From: Paenibacillus athensensis
GTDB lineage: Bacteria; Bacillota; Bacilli; Paenibacillales; NBRC-103111
DNA: 64,000 nt
Assembly: GCF_004514475.2 (NCBI RefSeq)
Contig: NZ_MYFO02000011.1
Coordinates: forward strand, 71,212 to 135,211
Reading direction: 5' to 3'
Position 1 is the first letter of the stretch. Each line of letters begins with the position of its first letter. The notes beneath the pieces are model-generated. The model did no database searches and was not told the DNA's origin. It was given only the letters and a program-made list of their open reading frames with translations. The position numbers and the translations under genes are program-made. Below are positions 1 through 9,196 of this stretch, piece after piece.

Positions 1-1921
1 GCTGGGTCAATTGAGCGCTTTGCGTTTCCATTTGGGAAAGATACTTTTCCATAGCTGTAAATTGGTTATAATAACGCGTCTGCAACGCGTCAAGCTTCGT
101 CGTATAGTCATCAATTCGCTTGTTCATTTGCGAGATTGTTTTACCCATCAAATAGCTGGAATCCACGCTTGTCGTTGCGCCGGCTTTAGCCGTAATCTGC
201 TTGATCAGCGCATCAGCTTTGTCATAAAGACGTGTTGCCAACCCGTCGCCGCTATCCGAATCCTTGAGCCCGTCATTGGCGTTAAACAGCGCCATCACTT
301 CATCCGGCTTTTCGGCAATCGCCTTTTTCAGCTTGTCATCGTCCATATAAATTTTGCCGTTTTCCAAATAACTTCCGGAAATCGAGGTGCCTACAACCAG
401 ACTCGTTGAAATACCAATCTCTGAAAGGCTCTTGGCATTGCCGGTCGGCAGCCCCTGAACAATATTGGAAAAGGATGTACGGAAATTCGTTAAGCCGCGA
501 GTTAGAATAGAATCACTGCGCAATAAGCCGCTTTTGGCCTTCTCTTCCCAAGACTTGATTTGGTCATCTTTCATTTCAGAACGCTGGTCATCCGTGAGCG
601 GCTGAAAATCGCGATACTGCTTTTGCGTGACTTCGGAGTTAATGGTGCTGATCAAATCATTATATTTATCGATAAAACCTTTAATCGCGTTATAGATCGT
701 ATCCACATCACGTGTGTTGGTTACATTCACAGCAGCATCGGAAGGAGCCTGCTCCTTCTTCGCCGTAAACGTCATTCCATTAATTGAAAACGTGTTGGTA
801 TCGTATTGTGCAACCGCACCGTTAAATTCGATCTCCGCTTTGGTACCGGTCACGGAAAACGAAGAATAATCCAGATCATTGGTTACTGTCGGCTGCAGAG
901 CCGGATTCGAATCCGCCGCATCCAATCCCAACTTGGAGAGCACGTTTACCGAATCGGAGGTCTGGTCACTAAATGTGATCGACTGCGTATCGTCCGGATT
1001 AAAGAATGCAATTTTGTTATTCGCGTCCAAATAGGCGGATACACCCGTTTTTCCAATATCGGAGCTATTGATGGCGTCAATCAGCTTGCCCACCGTCGTT
1101 GTCTTGCTTACATCAAAATCGACTGTCTTCGAGCCTACAGAGATGCGCAACTTCTGTGCCGGAGTCATGTTCTCGTCAATCAGCGTAGCGCTTCCTCCGC
1201 CAAAAGCCACACCTCCAGTCACCGTTTGTCCGGCGTCAGGTACAGGCGCTGATGCAGGGTTTGCAGGGGCTACCGGCAGCTTTAACACAGTTGCCAGCAA
1301 ATTTTGCGTATCATTGTCGCCGATACTTTGCATTTTAAGATTAATTTTAGAATTGCTTCCCGTCGAAGACGATACAAAAAACAACTTATCGATCGCAGCA
1401 TCGTAGTTCAAGCTGACGCCGGTAATATTAGATTTGCCATTCACCGTGGCCACCAAGGATTCAATCGTATCGGTGGATTTGACTGTAACGGTTGCTGTGC
1501 CTTTCTCTCCGCCTACAGTCAGCGTAGTGTCGCCGCTAAGTCCCAGGGAAGCCAGCGTTGCTTTACCGTCAGACGCTCCCAAGGAGGCCGAAGTCACCGA
1601 CGCTGCTTTAGCCAGCTTATTGACCTTAATCGAATAAATGCCTTCGGTAGCGCTCGAGCTGGCCGAGACCGACACCACGCTTTCATCGGCTGACGAAGAT
1701 TTCTTGGTTTGATAAGTGGCCTGCAGTTTCATATTGAAAGCCGCATTCCGGAAATCCATAATCTTTGCGTTCATTGTGCGATATTCATCGCGTTGCCATT
1801 CCAAGGTTTGCTTCTGCTGCTTCAGCTTGTCTTGAGGCATCCGTGCCGCTTTCATCAGCTTACTGACGGTATCATCGATATCAATACCTGAGTTGGAAAA
1901 ACCGTTTAAGCGCATGACCAT
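1..1921 (-). CDS. fliD: Flagellar hook-associated protein 2, filament cap (partial, C-terminus outside window)
   Basis: FliD caps the growing flagellar filament and helps flagellin subunits fold into place. The frame is open from an ATG at 1921 to the window edge, giving 640 visible residues; the stop lies outside. The start MVMRLNGFSNSGIDID and the following MPQDKLKQQKQTLEWQRDEY are typical of the FliD N-terminal coiled region. A long serine/threonine-rich middle follows, and the visible C-terminal part is again a coiled-coil (MNKRIDDYTTKLDAL). It lies 36 nt after flaG and probably shares its sigma-D promoter at 2408-2435. The region AAAGGGATGGTGATGG just upstream provides the ribosome site. 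Family call is firm; choice between the ATGs at 1921 and 1915 is less certain. Confidence 0.95.
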   Translation of the reverse strand, partial: MVMRLNGFSNSGIDIDDTVSKLMKAARMPQDKLKQQKQTLEWQRDEYRTMNAKIMDFRNAAFNMKLQATYQTKKSSSADESVVSVSASSSATEGIYSIKVNKLAKAASVTSASLGASDGKATLASLGLSGDTTLTVGGEKGTATVTVKSTDTIESLVATVNGKSNITGVSLNYDAAIDKLFFVSSSTGSNSKINLKMQSIGDNDTQNLLATVLKLPVAPANPASAPVPDAGQTVTGGVAFGGGSATLIDENMTPAQKLRISVGSKTVDFDVSKTTTVGKLIDAINSSDIGKTGVSAYLDANNKIAFFNPDDTQSITFSDQTSDSVNVLSKLGLDAADSNPALQPTVTNDLDYSSFSVTGTKAEIEFNGAVAQYDTNTFSINGMTFTAKKEQAPSDAAVNVTNTRDVDTIYNAIKGFIDKYNDLISTINSEVTQKQYRDFQPLTDDQRSEMKDDQIKSWEEKAKSGLLRSDSILTRGLTNFRTSFSNIVQGLPTGNAKSLSEIGISTSLVVGTSISGSYLENGKIYMDDDKLKKAIAEKPDEVMALFNANDGLKDSDSGDGLATRLYDKADALIKQITAKAGATTSVDSSYLMGKTISQMNKRIDDYTTKLDALQTRYYNQFTAMEKYLSQMETQSAQLTQ

Positions 1922-1957
1922 TGGTCCATCACCATCCCTTTATTCATTGTTACACAG

Positions 1958-2371
1958 CTATCTGCGTTCATCAACGAGAATACCGGCCATTTCCCAGAGT
2001 TTGGCAACAAAATCCAAACTTTTTTCAGGTGGGATCTCACGGATCACTTCGCCTGTATCTTTATCCAACACCTTCACGGAAATCAATTTGGTCTTTTGAT
2101 GGATGGAGAATTCTAATGATGTCGTCTTGCCTTGCACGGCTTTAATCGCATGTTCGATGGCTTTAACGAGCTGGGCGTCGCTAATGGTAACATTCTCACC
2201 GCTCAACTCCGCTTGTCTGAGTTCCTGAGTGTTGTTAATTGTAGACGGGATCAAAAGCACTGCATCCAAATTCGCGCCTTCGGCTTTCGTTTTGATCGCC
2301 GGTTCCACAGGCGCTGGTCGATCCGCTCCAGGCTGGTTGCCTAATCCACCTACTGACATATTAAAGCTCAT
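1958..2371 (-). CDS. flaG: FlaG family flagellar protein (YvyC)
   Basis: FlaG is a small cytoplasmic protein, usually encoded next to fliD, that affects filament length in several bacteria. The C-terminal half carries the family signature VKVLDKDTGEVIREIPPEK. The frame can be extended five codons upstream, but the ATG at 2371 (MSFNMSVGG, 137 aa) is preferred because GGAGGTT lies seven bases before it. It is the first gene after the glycosylation island and is followed at 36 nt by fliD. A sigma-D type promoter at 2408-2435 stands before it, so flaG-fliD can be expressed independently of the island. Confidence 0.9.
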   Translation of the reverse strand: MSFNMSVGGLGNQPGADRPAPVEPAIKTKAEGANLDAVLLIPSTINNTQELRQAELSGENVTISDAQLVKAIEHAIKAVQGKTTSLEFSIHQKTKLISVKVLDKDTGEVIREIPPEKSLDFVAKLWEMAGILVDERR

Positions 2372-2407
2372 AGCAAGAACCTCCATCCGAGTATAGATAT
2401 ATCATTT

Positions 2408-2435
2408 ATATCGGCTAAATATCCGGCAGATATTA
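2408..2435 (-). promoter_or_regulatory. Sigma-D (motility) promoter of flaG-fliD
   Basis: On the minus strand TAAT (2432-2435), 16 bp and GCCGATAT (2408-2415). The -10 box is identical to the B. subtilis sigma-D consensus and the -35 box has one mismatch to TAAA. It ends 37 nt before the flaG start. Spacing is the same as at four other sites in this window. Confidence 0.75.
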
Positions 2436-2513
2436 GAGGCTTGCATGATTTTTTATAACTCGCCCATGCTTCATGACCTGTTACACATTGTAATTACAAT
2501 CCTGCTGTAGCAA

Positions 2514-3725
2514 CTATAACGACTTCTCACAAAACCGATCCAAATAGTACCCAGATACCTTTGCAACCGAATCAATGACGTCTTGCACGTCTTGCTCGGT
2601 CATTTTCGGAAAAATGGGGAGGGTAATTGCACTTTCGTAATACATTTCTGCAACAGGGCACTGATGAGGGGTATACCCCAGCTTTTTGTAATATGGCTGA
2701 GAGTAAACAGGAATGTAGTGGACATGTACCCCGATGTTTTCTGCCCGTAAGGAATCAAAAAGTACTTTTCGACCTACTGGGAATCTCGCCAAATCAAATC
2801 GAAGCATATATAAATGCCAGCTGGAACATGATTTTTCATGCTGATACGGTGTTATCACACCCTCCAGTTTAGAAAAGGCTTCCGTATAAGTAGCGGCAAT
2901 TTCCCTTCTGCGCTCAACAAACTGTTCTAGCTTTTGCATTTGCGAGCAACCCAACGCGGCTTGCAAATCAGTCATTCGGTAATTATAGCCTAAATCAATC
3001 ATCTCATAATACCAAGCGCCATCATTTTTCAACATCAGGGAAGGATCCTTGGTCATGCCATGATTTCTGAAAAGCAAAAGCTTTTCGTAATACAATCGAG
3101 AGTTGGTTGTAATAACGCCCCCCTCTCCAGTTGTCACATGCTTGACGGGATGAAAGCTGAACATCGTCATGTCCGCCAACTTTCCTACTTTCTGTCCTTT
3201 ATATTCTGCCCCCAACGAATGCGCTGCGTCTTCAATAAGTACAAGACCGTACTCTTCGGCTATCTCCCGTATGGCATCCATATCCGCTGGCTGCCCTGTA
3301 AAATCCACAGCTATAATCGCTTTCGTTTTGGGCGATATTTTTTGGCGAATGTCCGCCGGGTCTATGTTATAGGTGTCCAACAGAATATCGGCGAATACCG
3401 GCACACCACCCTGATAAATTACAGCATTGCTGCTCGCTAAGAAAGTGATCGGGGTGGTAATGACTTCATCCTCTTGACCAATGCCGGCTGCGAAGCAGGC
3501 ACCATGCAATGCCGCGGTGCCATTACAGAAAGCTATTGCGTAGGAAGCACCTGTATACGAGGCCACAGCCTTTTCAAACTCTTCAATCTGTGGTCCTTGC
3601 GTAATAAAATTACTCTCGAGAGCTGCAATTACAGCGCTGATATCGCTACCGTCAACCCACTGCTGCCCATATGGCAGCATCGTATCTCGAATCGGCGAAC
3701 CACCCTGAATAGCTAATTTGCTCAT
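2514..3725 (-). CDS. pseC: PseC-like aminotransferase (UDP-4-keto-6-deoxy-sugar C4 transaminase)
   Basis: PLP enzyme of the DegT/DnrJ/EryC1/StrS family, 403 aa, full length. In pseudaminic acid synthesis PseC aminates C4 of the keto-sugar made by PseB. The Schiff-base lysine is K195 in FHPVKHVTTGEGG, a form typical of PseC, and the PLP-binding aspartate is in LIEDAAHS (D166). The SD AGAGAGGTGA precedes the ATG. It is the last gene of the island operon, 31 nt after the epimerase gene. The related spore-coat gene spsC is an alternative name, but the partners pseB, pseG and pseI in the same operon favour a nonulosonic acid role. Confidence 0.85.
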   Translation of the reverse strand: MSKLAIQGGSPIRDTMLPYGQQWVDGSDISAVIAALESNFITQGPQIEEFEKAVASYTGASYAIAFCNGTAALHGACFAAGIGQEDEVITTPITFLASSNAVIYQGGVPVFADILLDTYNIDPADIRQKISPKTKAIIAVDFTGQPADMDAIREIAEEYGLVLIEDAAHSLGAEYKGQKVGKLADMTMFSFHPVKHVTTGEGGVITTNSRLYYEKLLLFRNHGMTKDPSLMLKNDGAWYYEMIDLGYNYRMTDLQAALGCSQMQKLEQFVERRREIAATYTEAFSKLEGVITPYQHEKSCSSWHLYMLRFDLARFPVGRKVLFDSLRAENIGVHVHYIPVYSQPYYKKLGYTPHQCPVAEMYYESAITLPIFPKMTEQDVQDVIDSVAKVSGYYLDRFCEKSL

Positions 3726-3756
3726 CGGTTACTCACCTCTCTTTGTGGTGCTGACT

Positions 3757-4707
3757 CTATGATATCAGATCGCTAGTCTTCATCCATTCCATTGTTCGCA
3801 TAATTCCTTCTTCCAAATCGACTTGCGGCTTCCAGCCTAGTAATTCTTCCGCTTTTGCATAATTGCAGAGAAGCTTCTGAATTTCGCTTTGAGGGTGAAT
3901 ATGCGGCACATGTTTGATTCTGGTGGAGTCTTGGACAATAAGAGATGCAAGATCATTAATAGATATATCGCGTCCTAACCCCGCATTGACAATGTTTCCA
4001 TTAACTCGCTCGGAATAACCGGCTTTTACGACAAAACGGGCACAATCTTCAACATAAAGCAAGTCGCGAGTTTGTGTCCCCTCGCCGTATATGTGAACGT
4101 CCTTACCCGCCAACTTATTTTTTATAAAAATCGCGACGACTCCGCCTTCTCCCCCAGTCCTTTGGAAAGGCCCATACGTATTGAAGGGCCGGATCACGAC
4201 AACCGGCAGGCCGTAGGCGTAATAGTAGGAGAGAACCATGTTTTCTGCGGCGATCTTGGCGCCGGCATAAGGCGATGCAGGCTTGATCGGATGCAGCTCC
4301 GTAATCCCTTTTTCGTCAAGACAACGGTCATAAACCATACAAGTACTCATAAATACTACCTTGACCTGATGCTTGCGGCATTGTTCCATGATAAAAAAAG
4401 TGCCTACAGTATCGTTGTTGAACGTAGTACGAGGATCGTCGATAGAATCCTGAACGTTAATCGATGCCCCTAGGTGATAGCAAATATCAAAAGCATGCTC
4501 TGAAAAAAGCTGATCTAAAAGCTCCTCATCCTTGATGTCACCGATAATAAACTGCTTGAGGCCAGCATGCTTCTCAAAAGCCGCTAGATTTTCTGCACGT
4601 CCGTTAGACAAATCATCAAGTATCCAGACATCATGTCCATCATCCAGCAATTGCTTAGCAACCCATCGACCGATAAATCCGGCACCGCCAGTCAATATAA
4701 TATTCAT
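3757..4707 (-). CDS. NAD-dependent nucleotide-sugar epimerase/dehydratase (extended SDR)
   Basis: Extended short-chain dehydrogenase of 316 aa. The N-terminus has the NAD-binding TGGAGFIG (residues 6-13). The catalytic pair is Y147 and K151 in SPYAGAK, after the serine/threonine region FMSTCMVYD. The fold and length match GalE/dTDP-glucose dehydratase relatives that act on UDP-, dTDP- or CDP-sugars. It sits between pseI and pseC with AAGGAGAAG before its ATG. Since PseB (8170-9180) already provides the 4,6-dehydratase step, this enzyme probably modifies another sugar intermediate or a C-configuration; the substrate cannot be read from sequence. Confidence 0.8.
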   Translation of the reverse strand: MNIILTGGAGFIGRWVAKQLLDDGHDVWILDDLSNGRAENLAAFEKHAGLKQFIIGDIKDEELLDQLFSEHAFDICYHLGASINVQDSIDDPRTTFNNDTVGTFFIMEQCRKHQVKVVFMSTCMVYDRCLDEKGITELHPIKPASPYAGAKIAAENMVLSYYYAYGLPVVVIRPFNTYGPFQRTGGEGGVVAIFIKNKLAGKDVHIYGEGTQTRDLLYVEDCARFVVKAGYSERVNGNIVNAGLGRDISINDLASLIVQDSTRIKHVPHIHPQSEIQKLLCNYAKAEELLGWKPQVDLEEGIMRTMEWMKTSDLIS

Positions 4708-4734
4708 TCGCTTCTCCTTTGAACATGATTTTCG

Positions 4735-5787
4735 TTATTCGAAAAGCTCCCACGAAAGCGGCGTCCCCTTAGGAGCATGTTTAGAAATTCGTTTTCCAAG
4801 CAATATCGAATAATATTTAGGTGAAAGCCCGTATCCGGGCCGAATGGCTCTCATACTATCGGAACTCAGCGCTTCTCCCGCTTCCAAATCTCTGGTGATG
4901 TACAAGGAGCGTCTGAACTTCATCGATTTCAACTCCGCCTGCTGGGGACCATACTGTACTTGCCCCAAAGCTTGCCACGCCCGCTCCGTTTCTGTAACCA
5001 GCAGACGCATCTCCTCTGCCTCCATGGAGAAAACGGAATCAACACCTCCCTCGGCTCGGGAAAGCGTGAAGTGCTTCTCAATAACGGTGGCCCCTAAAGT
5101 AACACTGGCTACGGCCACTCCCAATCCTAGCGTGTGATCGGACAAGCCAACTTGGCATCCAAATAGCTTCCTCATATGAGGAATCGTGACGATATTTGAA
5201 TTCTCAGGAGAAGCCGGATAGGTGCTTGTACATTTTAACAACACGATATCTGGGCAACCAGCCGCCCTTGCCGTTCTCACCGCCTCGTCGAGCTCAGCTA
5301 CCGTTGCCATTCCTGTGGAAAGAATAATGGGCTTACCGGTAGCAGCTACTTTTTGAATCAGCGGCAAATCACTGTTTTCAAAAGAAGCAATTTTATACAG
5401 AGGAACGTCCAGTGTTTCTAGAAAATCGACTGCTGTTTCGTCAAACGGCGTGCTGAAGCATAATAAGCCGTGTTGCCTACATCTTTCCATAATGGGCAAG
5501 TGCCATTCCCAGGGCGTATAGGCTTGTTTGTAGAGCTCGTACAAAGAATTTCCTTTCCATAGACTGGTTTCGTCTTCAATGTAGAAGCTTCCCTCTTGTA
5601 AATCGAGTGTCATCGTATCTGGAGTGTAGGTTTGCAGCTTTAATGCATCAACCCCTGTCGCTGCAGCGGCATCGACAATTTGTAAAGCTCGTTCCAAAGA
5701 TTGATTATGGTTACCTGACATTTCAGCAATGATAAAGGGACGGCTATCGTCCCCTATTGCTCTGCCATTTACATAAAAAGTTCTCAT
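4735..5787 (-). CDS. pseI: Pseudaminic acid synthase (NeuB family, PEP-dependent)
   Basis: PseI condenses the free 2,4-diacetamido-trideoxy-hexose with phosphoenolpyruvate to give a nine-carbon pseudaminic-type acid. The 350-aa protein has the NeuB TIM-barrel features AEMSGNHNQ near residue 22, KLQTYTPDT, LLKCTSTYP, the metal-binding histidines in SDHTLG and EKHFT, and a C-terminal antifreeze-like SAF domain (about 290-350). The B. subtilis relative is SpsE. Its ATG overlaps the stop of the formyltransferase-like gene by four bases, indicating translational coupling. Confidence 0.9.
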   Translation of the reverse strand: MRTFYVNGRAIGDDSRPFIIAEMSGNHNQSLERALQIVDAAAATGVDALKLQTYTPDTMTLDLQEGSFYIEDETSLWKGNSLYELYKQAYTPWEWHLPIMERCRQHGLLCFSTPFDETAVDFLETLDVPLYKIASFENSDLPLIQKVAATGKPIILSTGMATVAELDEAVRTARAAGCPDIVLLKCTSTYPASPENSNIVTIPHMRKLFGCQVGLSDHTLGLGVAVASVTLGATVIEKHFTLSRAEGGVDSVFSMEAEEMRLLVTETERAWQALGQVQYGPQQAELKSMKFRRSLYITRDLEAGEALSSDSMRAIRPGYGLSPKYYSILLGKRISKHAPKGTPLSWELFE

Positions 5788-6383
5788 TCCTGCTCCAACC
5801 CTCCATCATCGCTTTGTAAGGCCTTCCCTACTAAAATTGAAACCGGAGTGTCCCACCCTAATGACAGTAAATTTGTGAAACGCTCTTTATCTTTAACGAA
5901 ATGAAACGAGCCTGTCCCTTGCTGCAAAACAGGATCGATTCGGTTCGCTTTGATTTCTGGCCAAAGACGAGTAAATAAACGTTCAATCTGCTCTGTTAAT
6001 TTAATGTAGCTTGTTCGCAATGTCTCCCCATCCGTAAAATCCGCCAATTCTTGTGCGATTATTTTACCAGTGTCGATACCTTTGTCTATATAATGAATGG
6101 AAACCCCCTTTGGCGTATTCTCCAAGAAGCTCCACAAATTAGGGTCTGCCCCTCGATTCCACGGCAAGTATGAAATGTGCAGATTGATCACTTTGTTTGA
6201 CTTTTGTTGCAATAATCGTTCACCAATGATATACCTGTACCCGTAACTGATAATCCAATCTGCCTGCTGCACAATGGGGTCTTTCTCATAAACCTGTCGT
6301 TCTGTAAAAAAAACCGTATCCCCTTGGTCACTAAAGTAACGATTCAAGTGTTCCCTGAAGGGGCCAAGTACTAATACATGCAT
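5784..6383 (-). CDS. Sugar N-formyltransferase-like protein
   Basis: A 199-aa protein with the formyl-transferase N-terminal fold that uses 10-formyl-tetrahydrofolate. The catalytic triad of this fold appears complete: N67 and H69 in INLHISYLPWNRG and D104 in GIDTGKII, with the substrate loop between them. It is much shorter than Met-tRNA formyltransferase (about 310 aa) and lacks that enzyme's C-terminal tRNA-binding domain, so a sugar amine is the likely acceptor. It sits between pseG and pseI with a 4-nt overlap to pseI. Formylation of an amino group on the nonulosonic acid precursor is the natural inference; which amine is unknown. Confidence 0.75.
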   Translation of the reverse strand: MHVLVLGPFREHLNRYFSDQGDTVFFTERQVYEKDPIVQQADWIISYGYRYIIGERLLQQKSNKVINLHISYLPWNRGADPNLWSFLENTPKGVSIHYIDKGIDTGKIIAQELADFTDGETLRTSYIKLTEQIERLFTRLWPEIKANRIDPVLQQGTGSFHFVKDKERFTNLLSLGWDTPVSILVGKALQSDDGGLEQE

Positions 6384-6389
6384 ATACTC

Positions 6390-7394
6390 TCATCCCTTCG
6401 GAAATAGTAAGTAATTGCATACTCGCTCAACCCCTAGACCATCAACCATCTCAGCAGCATATCTGCTTGCCCGTGAGATCCAGAATGGGTTGCAAATTGC
6501 GAGCTCCCACGCTTCTTGCAACTCACTCTCGGTGACCATCCCACTGTGCCCTAAATACACGTCAACGCCAAGGCGGTCCGAACTTCGTGCAATGTCTCTC
6601 TGATTTTCTGCGTTGGTTATAATAAGAGCGGGCAGCCCCATGCAATATCTCTCCCAAGTAAGGGTTCCCCCCGAACAAATAGCGATATCACATTCTCTCA
6701 TGACTGATGCTACATGTGAAGTTTGCACCAGTAGCTCGTATTGTTCGTTTTGTTCACAAATTGCACTAATCTTATGTAAATGGGGATTATTTTTTCCCGT
6801 TATGATTTTCAACTTCACCTGATCAGTAGAACCTCGAAGCGCTTGAAGAACAAATTCCGTTTCATTGGTCGGATCGGTTCCGCCAAAACAAACAAGCGCT
6901 TGTTTGACCTCAGCCAATCTTGAGCCCAAGCCAACTCTATGCTGGGAGAACTCAGGACGTAGTAGTGCATAAGAAGGGCCTAATAATTGGTGACAGCTAG
7001 GTTGAACCCACCTACTGTATCTGCTGTCCATATCCCGGTAGAAGTTTTGATCCAATAGTAAATTACAGTCATGCTGTCTGTCCGCCAAATCATCGATCAC
7101 CATTATCCGATCTGCGAATTTCTTGGCCTCCGTCTGCCAATATGCATCCAGCTTGTAATGATCCACAATCACCCAGTCGTATCGCCCCTTCACAGGGCAA
7201 TCAAGCAGCGTGCGCGCGATGAGCACCGGATAGCCTTTAGCGGTGATCAAATCATTCACATTTCCTAATTCATCACAGCACATAAAGAAGATATGTGCTC
7301 CGTGCTTTTTCAATTCGTCAGCCAAGACTAAACAACGCATCACGTGTCCGGTTCCAATCATAATGGAGGAATCCACTCGAAACAAAACGTTCAT
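6390..7394 (-). CDS. pseG: UDP-sugar hydrolase PseG (GT-B fold)
   Basis: PseG removes UDP from UDP-2,4-diacetamido-2,4,6-trideoxy-altropyranose, freeing the sugar for PseI. The 334-aa protein starts with FRVDSSIMIGTGHVMRC, where H17 matches the catalytic histidine of Campylobacter PseG. VIVDHYKLDAYW and CSGGTLTWERYCMGLP are the other family signatures, the latter forming the nucleotide-binding part of the GT-B fold. SpsG of B. subtilis is the same family. It lies 10 nt before pseF/spsF in coordinates and is translated right after it, with GAGAGG as ribosome site. Confidence 0.9.
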   Translation of the reverse strand: MNVLFRVDSSIMIGTGHVMRCLVLADELKKHGAHIFFMCCDELGNVNDLITAKGYPVLIARTLLDCPVKGRYDWVIVDHYKLDAYWQTEAKKFADRIMVIDDLADRQHDCNLLLDQNFYRDMDSRYSRWVQPSCHQLLGPSYALLRPEFSQHRVGLGSRLAEVKQALVCFGGTDPTNETEFVLQALRGSTDQVKLKIITGKNNPHLHKISAICEQNEQYELLVQTSHVASVMRECDIAICSGGTLTWERYCMGLPALIITNAENQRDIARSSDRLGVDVYLGHSGMVTESELQEAWELAICNPFWISRASRYAAEMVDGLGVERVCNYLLFPKG

Positions 7395-7403
7395 TGCGAC
7401 CTC

Positions 7404-8141
7404 TCAGGAATTAGTCTCCAACTTCTTTTGTTCAATATGGGCGTTAATCTTTAACAACTCAGGGTTCTTCTCCACGATTCGCAGGATATCTTTCCAGCCG
7501 CTCAGTACTCCTGGAACCTTCAATTTACTGTACACCTCATGGATAAAGTCCCAATCCTCTGGGGTATCCAGCGTCCAGCGTTGCTCGGAATAATTGTTCT
7601 CGGATGTAAAGCAGGCCAGTGAGAAGCGATGGGGATTCTGATAGATATAAGGAGTAACATGTTCCCGATGCTCGACATGAGTAGCCTCATCGTGAGCTGA
7701 CTGCAGCGCATTCATTGTAAATAACTCCGCATCCAAGCCTCGCGGAAACGTTCGTTTCGTAAAATTGTTGATATAATCCACCTTGCTCTGATGGAAAATG
7801 CTTATCATCTCATTCACAATTTCAGGGTCTATAAAGGGACAATCCGAGGTGATTCTTACCACCGCATCCGCCTTATACAAAAGCGCTGCTTCATAATATC
7901 TGGACAGAACGTCCCACTCACTGCCGCGAAAGACGCATGTATTCAGCACAATGCTCTCTTCTGCAATAGCGTCATCCTGCGTTAAATCTGTAGTCGCAAT
8001 AACAATTTGACTTAACTGCGGCACACGCTGCAATCTTTGCACGACATGAGCAAGAACCGTACGATCACCAAGCCTCTTCAGCACCTTGCCAGGTAATCGG
8101 CTTGATCCCATTCTGGCTTGAATAATGGCAATTATATTCAT
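7404..8141 (-). CDS. SpsF/PseF-type cytidylyltransferase, copy 1
   Basis: A 245-aa nucleotidyltransferase of the SpsF family (CMP-KDO/CMP-pseudaminate synthetase relatives). The N-terminus IIAIIQARMGSSRLPGK is the CTP-binding loop; VVRITSDCPFIDPEIV holds the metal-binding DxP-type motif. In a Pse operon this enzyme activates the nonulosonic acid with CMP for transfer. A paralogue lies at 9197-9937, and both proteins end in a shared tail of the type PELLxxNxHIxQKK. Either copy could be the true PseF. GGAGGAG precedes the start. Confidence 0.8.
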   Translation of the reverse strand: MNIIAIIQARMGSSRLPGKVLKRLGDRTVLAHVVQRLQRVPQLSQIVIATTDLTQDDAIAEESIVLNTCVFRGSEWDVLSRYYEAALLYKADAVVRITSDCPFIDPEIVNEMISIFHQSKVDYINNFTKRTFPRGLDAELFTMNALQSAHDEATHVEHREHVTPYIYQNPHRFSLACFTSENNYSEQRWTLDTPEDWDFIHEVYSKLKVPGVLSGWKDILRIVEKNPELLKINAHIEQKKLETNS

Positions 8142-8169
8142 CTAGTACAAATCTCCTCCATATTTACCT

Positions 8170-9180
8170 TTATAATAAACCCTGCGAGTGAAGCAAGCCC
8201 AACAGATCACTCCTACTAATTGGTAAGACATTCTGGGAACTATAACTCATATGGGGAGCCCGCCAAGAATCGGGATATTGGTGATCGTTATTCAAAAATT
8301 GGTTTGTTACGACAAACATGTCGGAAAACTCTAATGCGTACTTAGCCTCCTCGTCTGTCATTAATTCCTCATACATCTTTTCCCCGGGGCGCAGTCCAAT
8401 CTCCCTGAAGGAAATATCTTTAGGGTTAATATTTAACTTCTTCGTCGTCTCCTGTACGACCACTTCGGCTAAATCGCGAAGTACGATGACTGGCATTTTT
8501 AAAACAAAAATTTCTCCCCCTTGCGCCCTCTTCATAGCTCCGATCGTAAGAGAGGTTGCCTGCTGCAAAGACATCATAAAGCGGCTCATTGCCAGATCGG
8601 TAACCGTAATCTCCCGTTTGTTCTCAATTTGCCACTGGAACAAAGGAATTACCGAGCCGCGAGAGCCCATTACATTGCCGAATCGAACCGCAGCAAACAG
8701 CGTCTCCTTTGGTCCTGTCTGATTTTGCGCCGCTATAATCAGCCTCTCTGCCATCAACTTGGAAGCGCCATACGTATTAGTCGGGGCAATGGCCTTATCT
8801 GTACTTGTGAATATCGTTTTTTTTACGCCAGCGTGCAACGAGGCCTGAATGACATTCTGAGTTCCGGTAATATTGGTTTGGACGGCTTCAAACGGGTTGT
8901 ACTCACACGAAGGTACGTGCTTCATGGCCGCAAAATGAAACACATAATCAATATCTTGCATAGCTCTCTCAACACGAGCCTGATCACGAACATCTCCTAT
9001 AAGGTAGCGAATATTCCCAAACGACTGTAATTCCTGTTGGAGATGGAATTGCTTGTGCTCGTCTCGACTGAGTATACGAACTACAGCAGGACGGTCCTTC
9101 AAAATAGTTTTTAAGACACTCACGCCGATAGTACCGGTTCCGCCAATAATCAGAATTTTTTTATCTTGAAAGAAGCTCAT
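8170..9180 (-). CDS. pseB: UDP-GlcNAc 4,6-dehydratase (inverting), PseB
   Basis: PseB performs the first committed step of pseudaminic acid synthesis, dehydrating UDP-GlcNAc at C4-C6 with C5 inversion. The 336-aa SDR has the cofactor motif IIGGTGTIG and the active-site stretch STDKAIAPTNTYGASK with D128, K129, Y137 and K141, the D-K pair being specific to the PseB/FlaA1/CapD group. RFGNVMGSRGSVIPLF and LRPGEKMYEEL are further family marks. It is short enough (no membrane domain) to be the soluble PseB form. It lies between the two SpsF-like genes. Confidence 0.9.
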   Translation of the reverse strand: MSFFQDKKILIIGGTGTIGVSVLKTILKDRPAVVRILSRDEHKQFHLQQELQSFGNIRYLIGDVRDQARVERAMQDIDYVFHFAAMKHVPSCEYNPFEAVQTNITGTQNVIQASLHAGVKKTIFTSTDKAIAPTNTYGASKLMAERLIIAAQNQTGPKETLFAAVRFGNVMGSRGSVIPLFQWQIENKREITVTDLAMSRFMMSLQQATSLTIGAMKRAQGGEIFVLKMPVIVLRDLAEVVVQETTKKLNINPKDISFREIGLRPGEKMYEELMTDEEAKYALEFSDMFVVTNQFLNNDHQYPDSWRAPHMSYSSQNVLPISRSDLLGLLHSQGLL

Positions 9181-9196
9181 AAACGATTAACCCGCC

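Noticed and set aside
2386-2513. Terminator at the end of the glycosylation operon
   Set aside because: Only a short loop-less palindrome (ATTGTAATTACAAT) and no T-run directly after a stem; end of the operon stays undefined.
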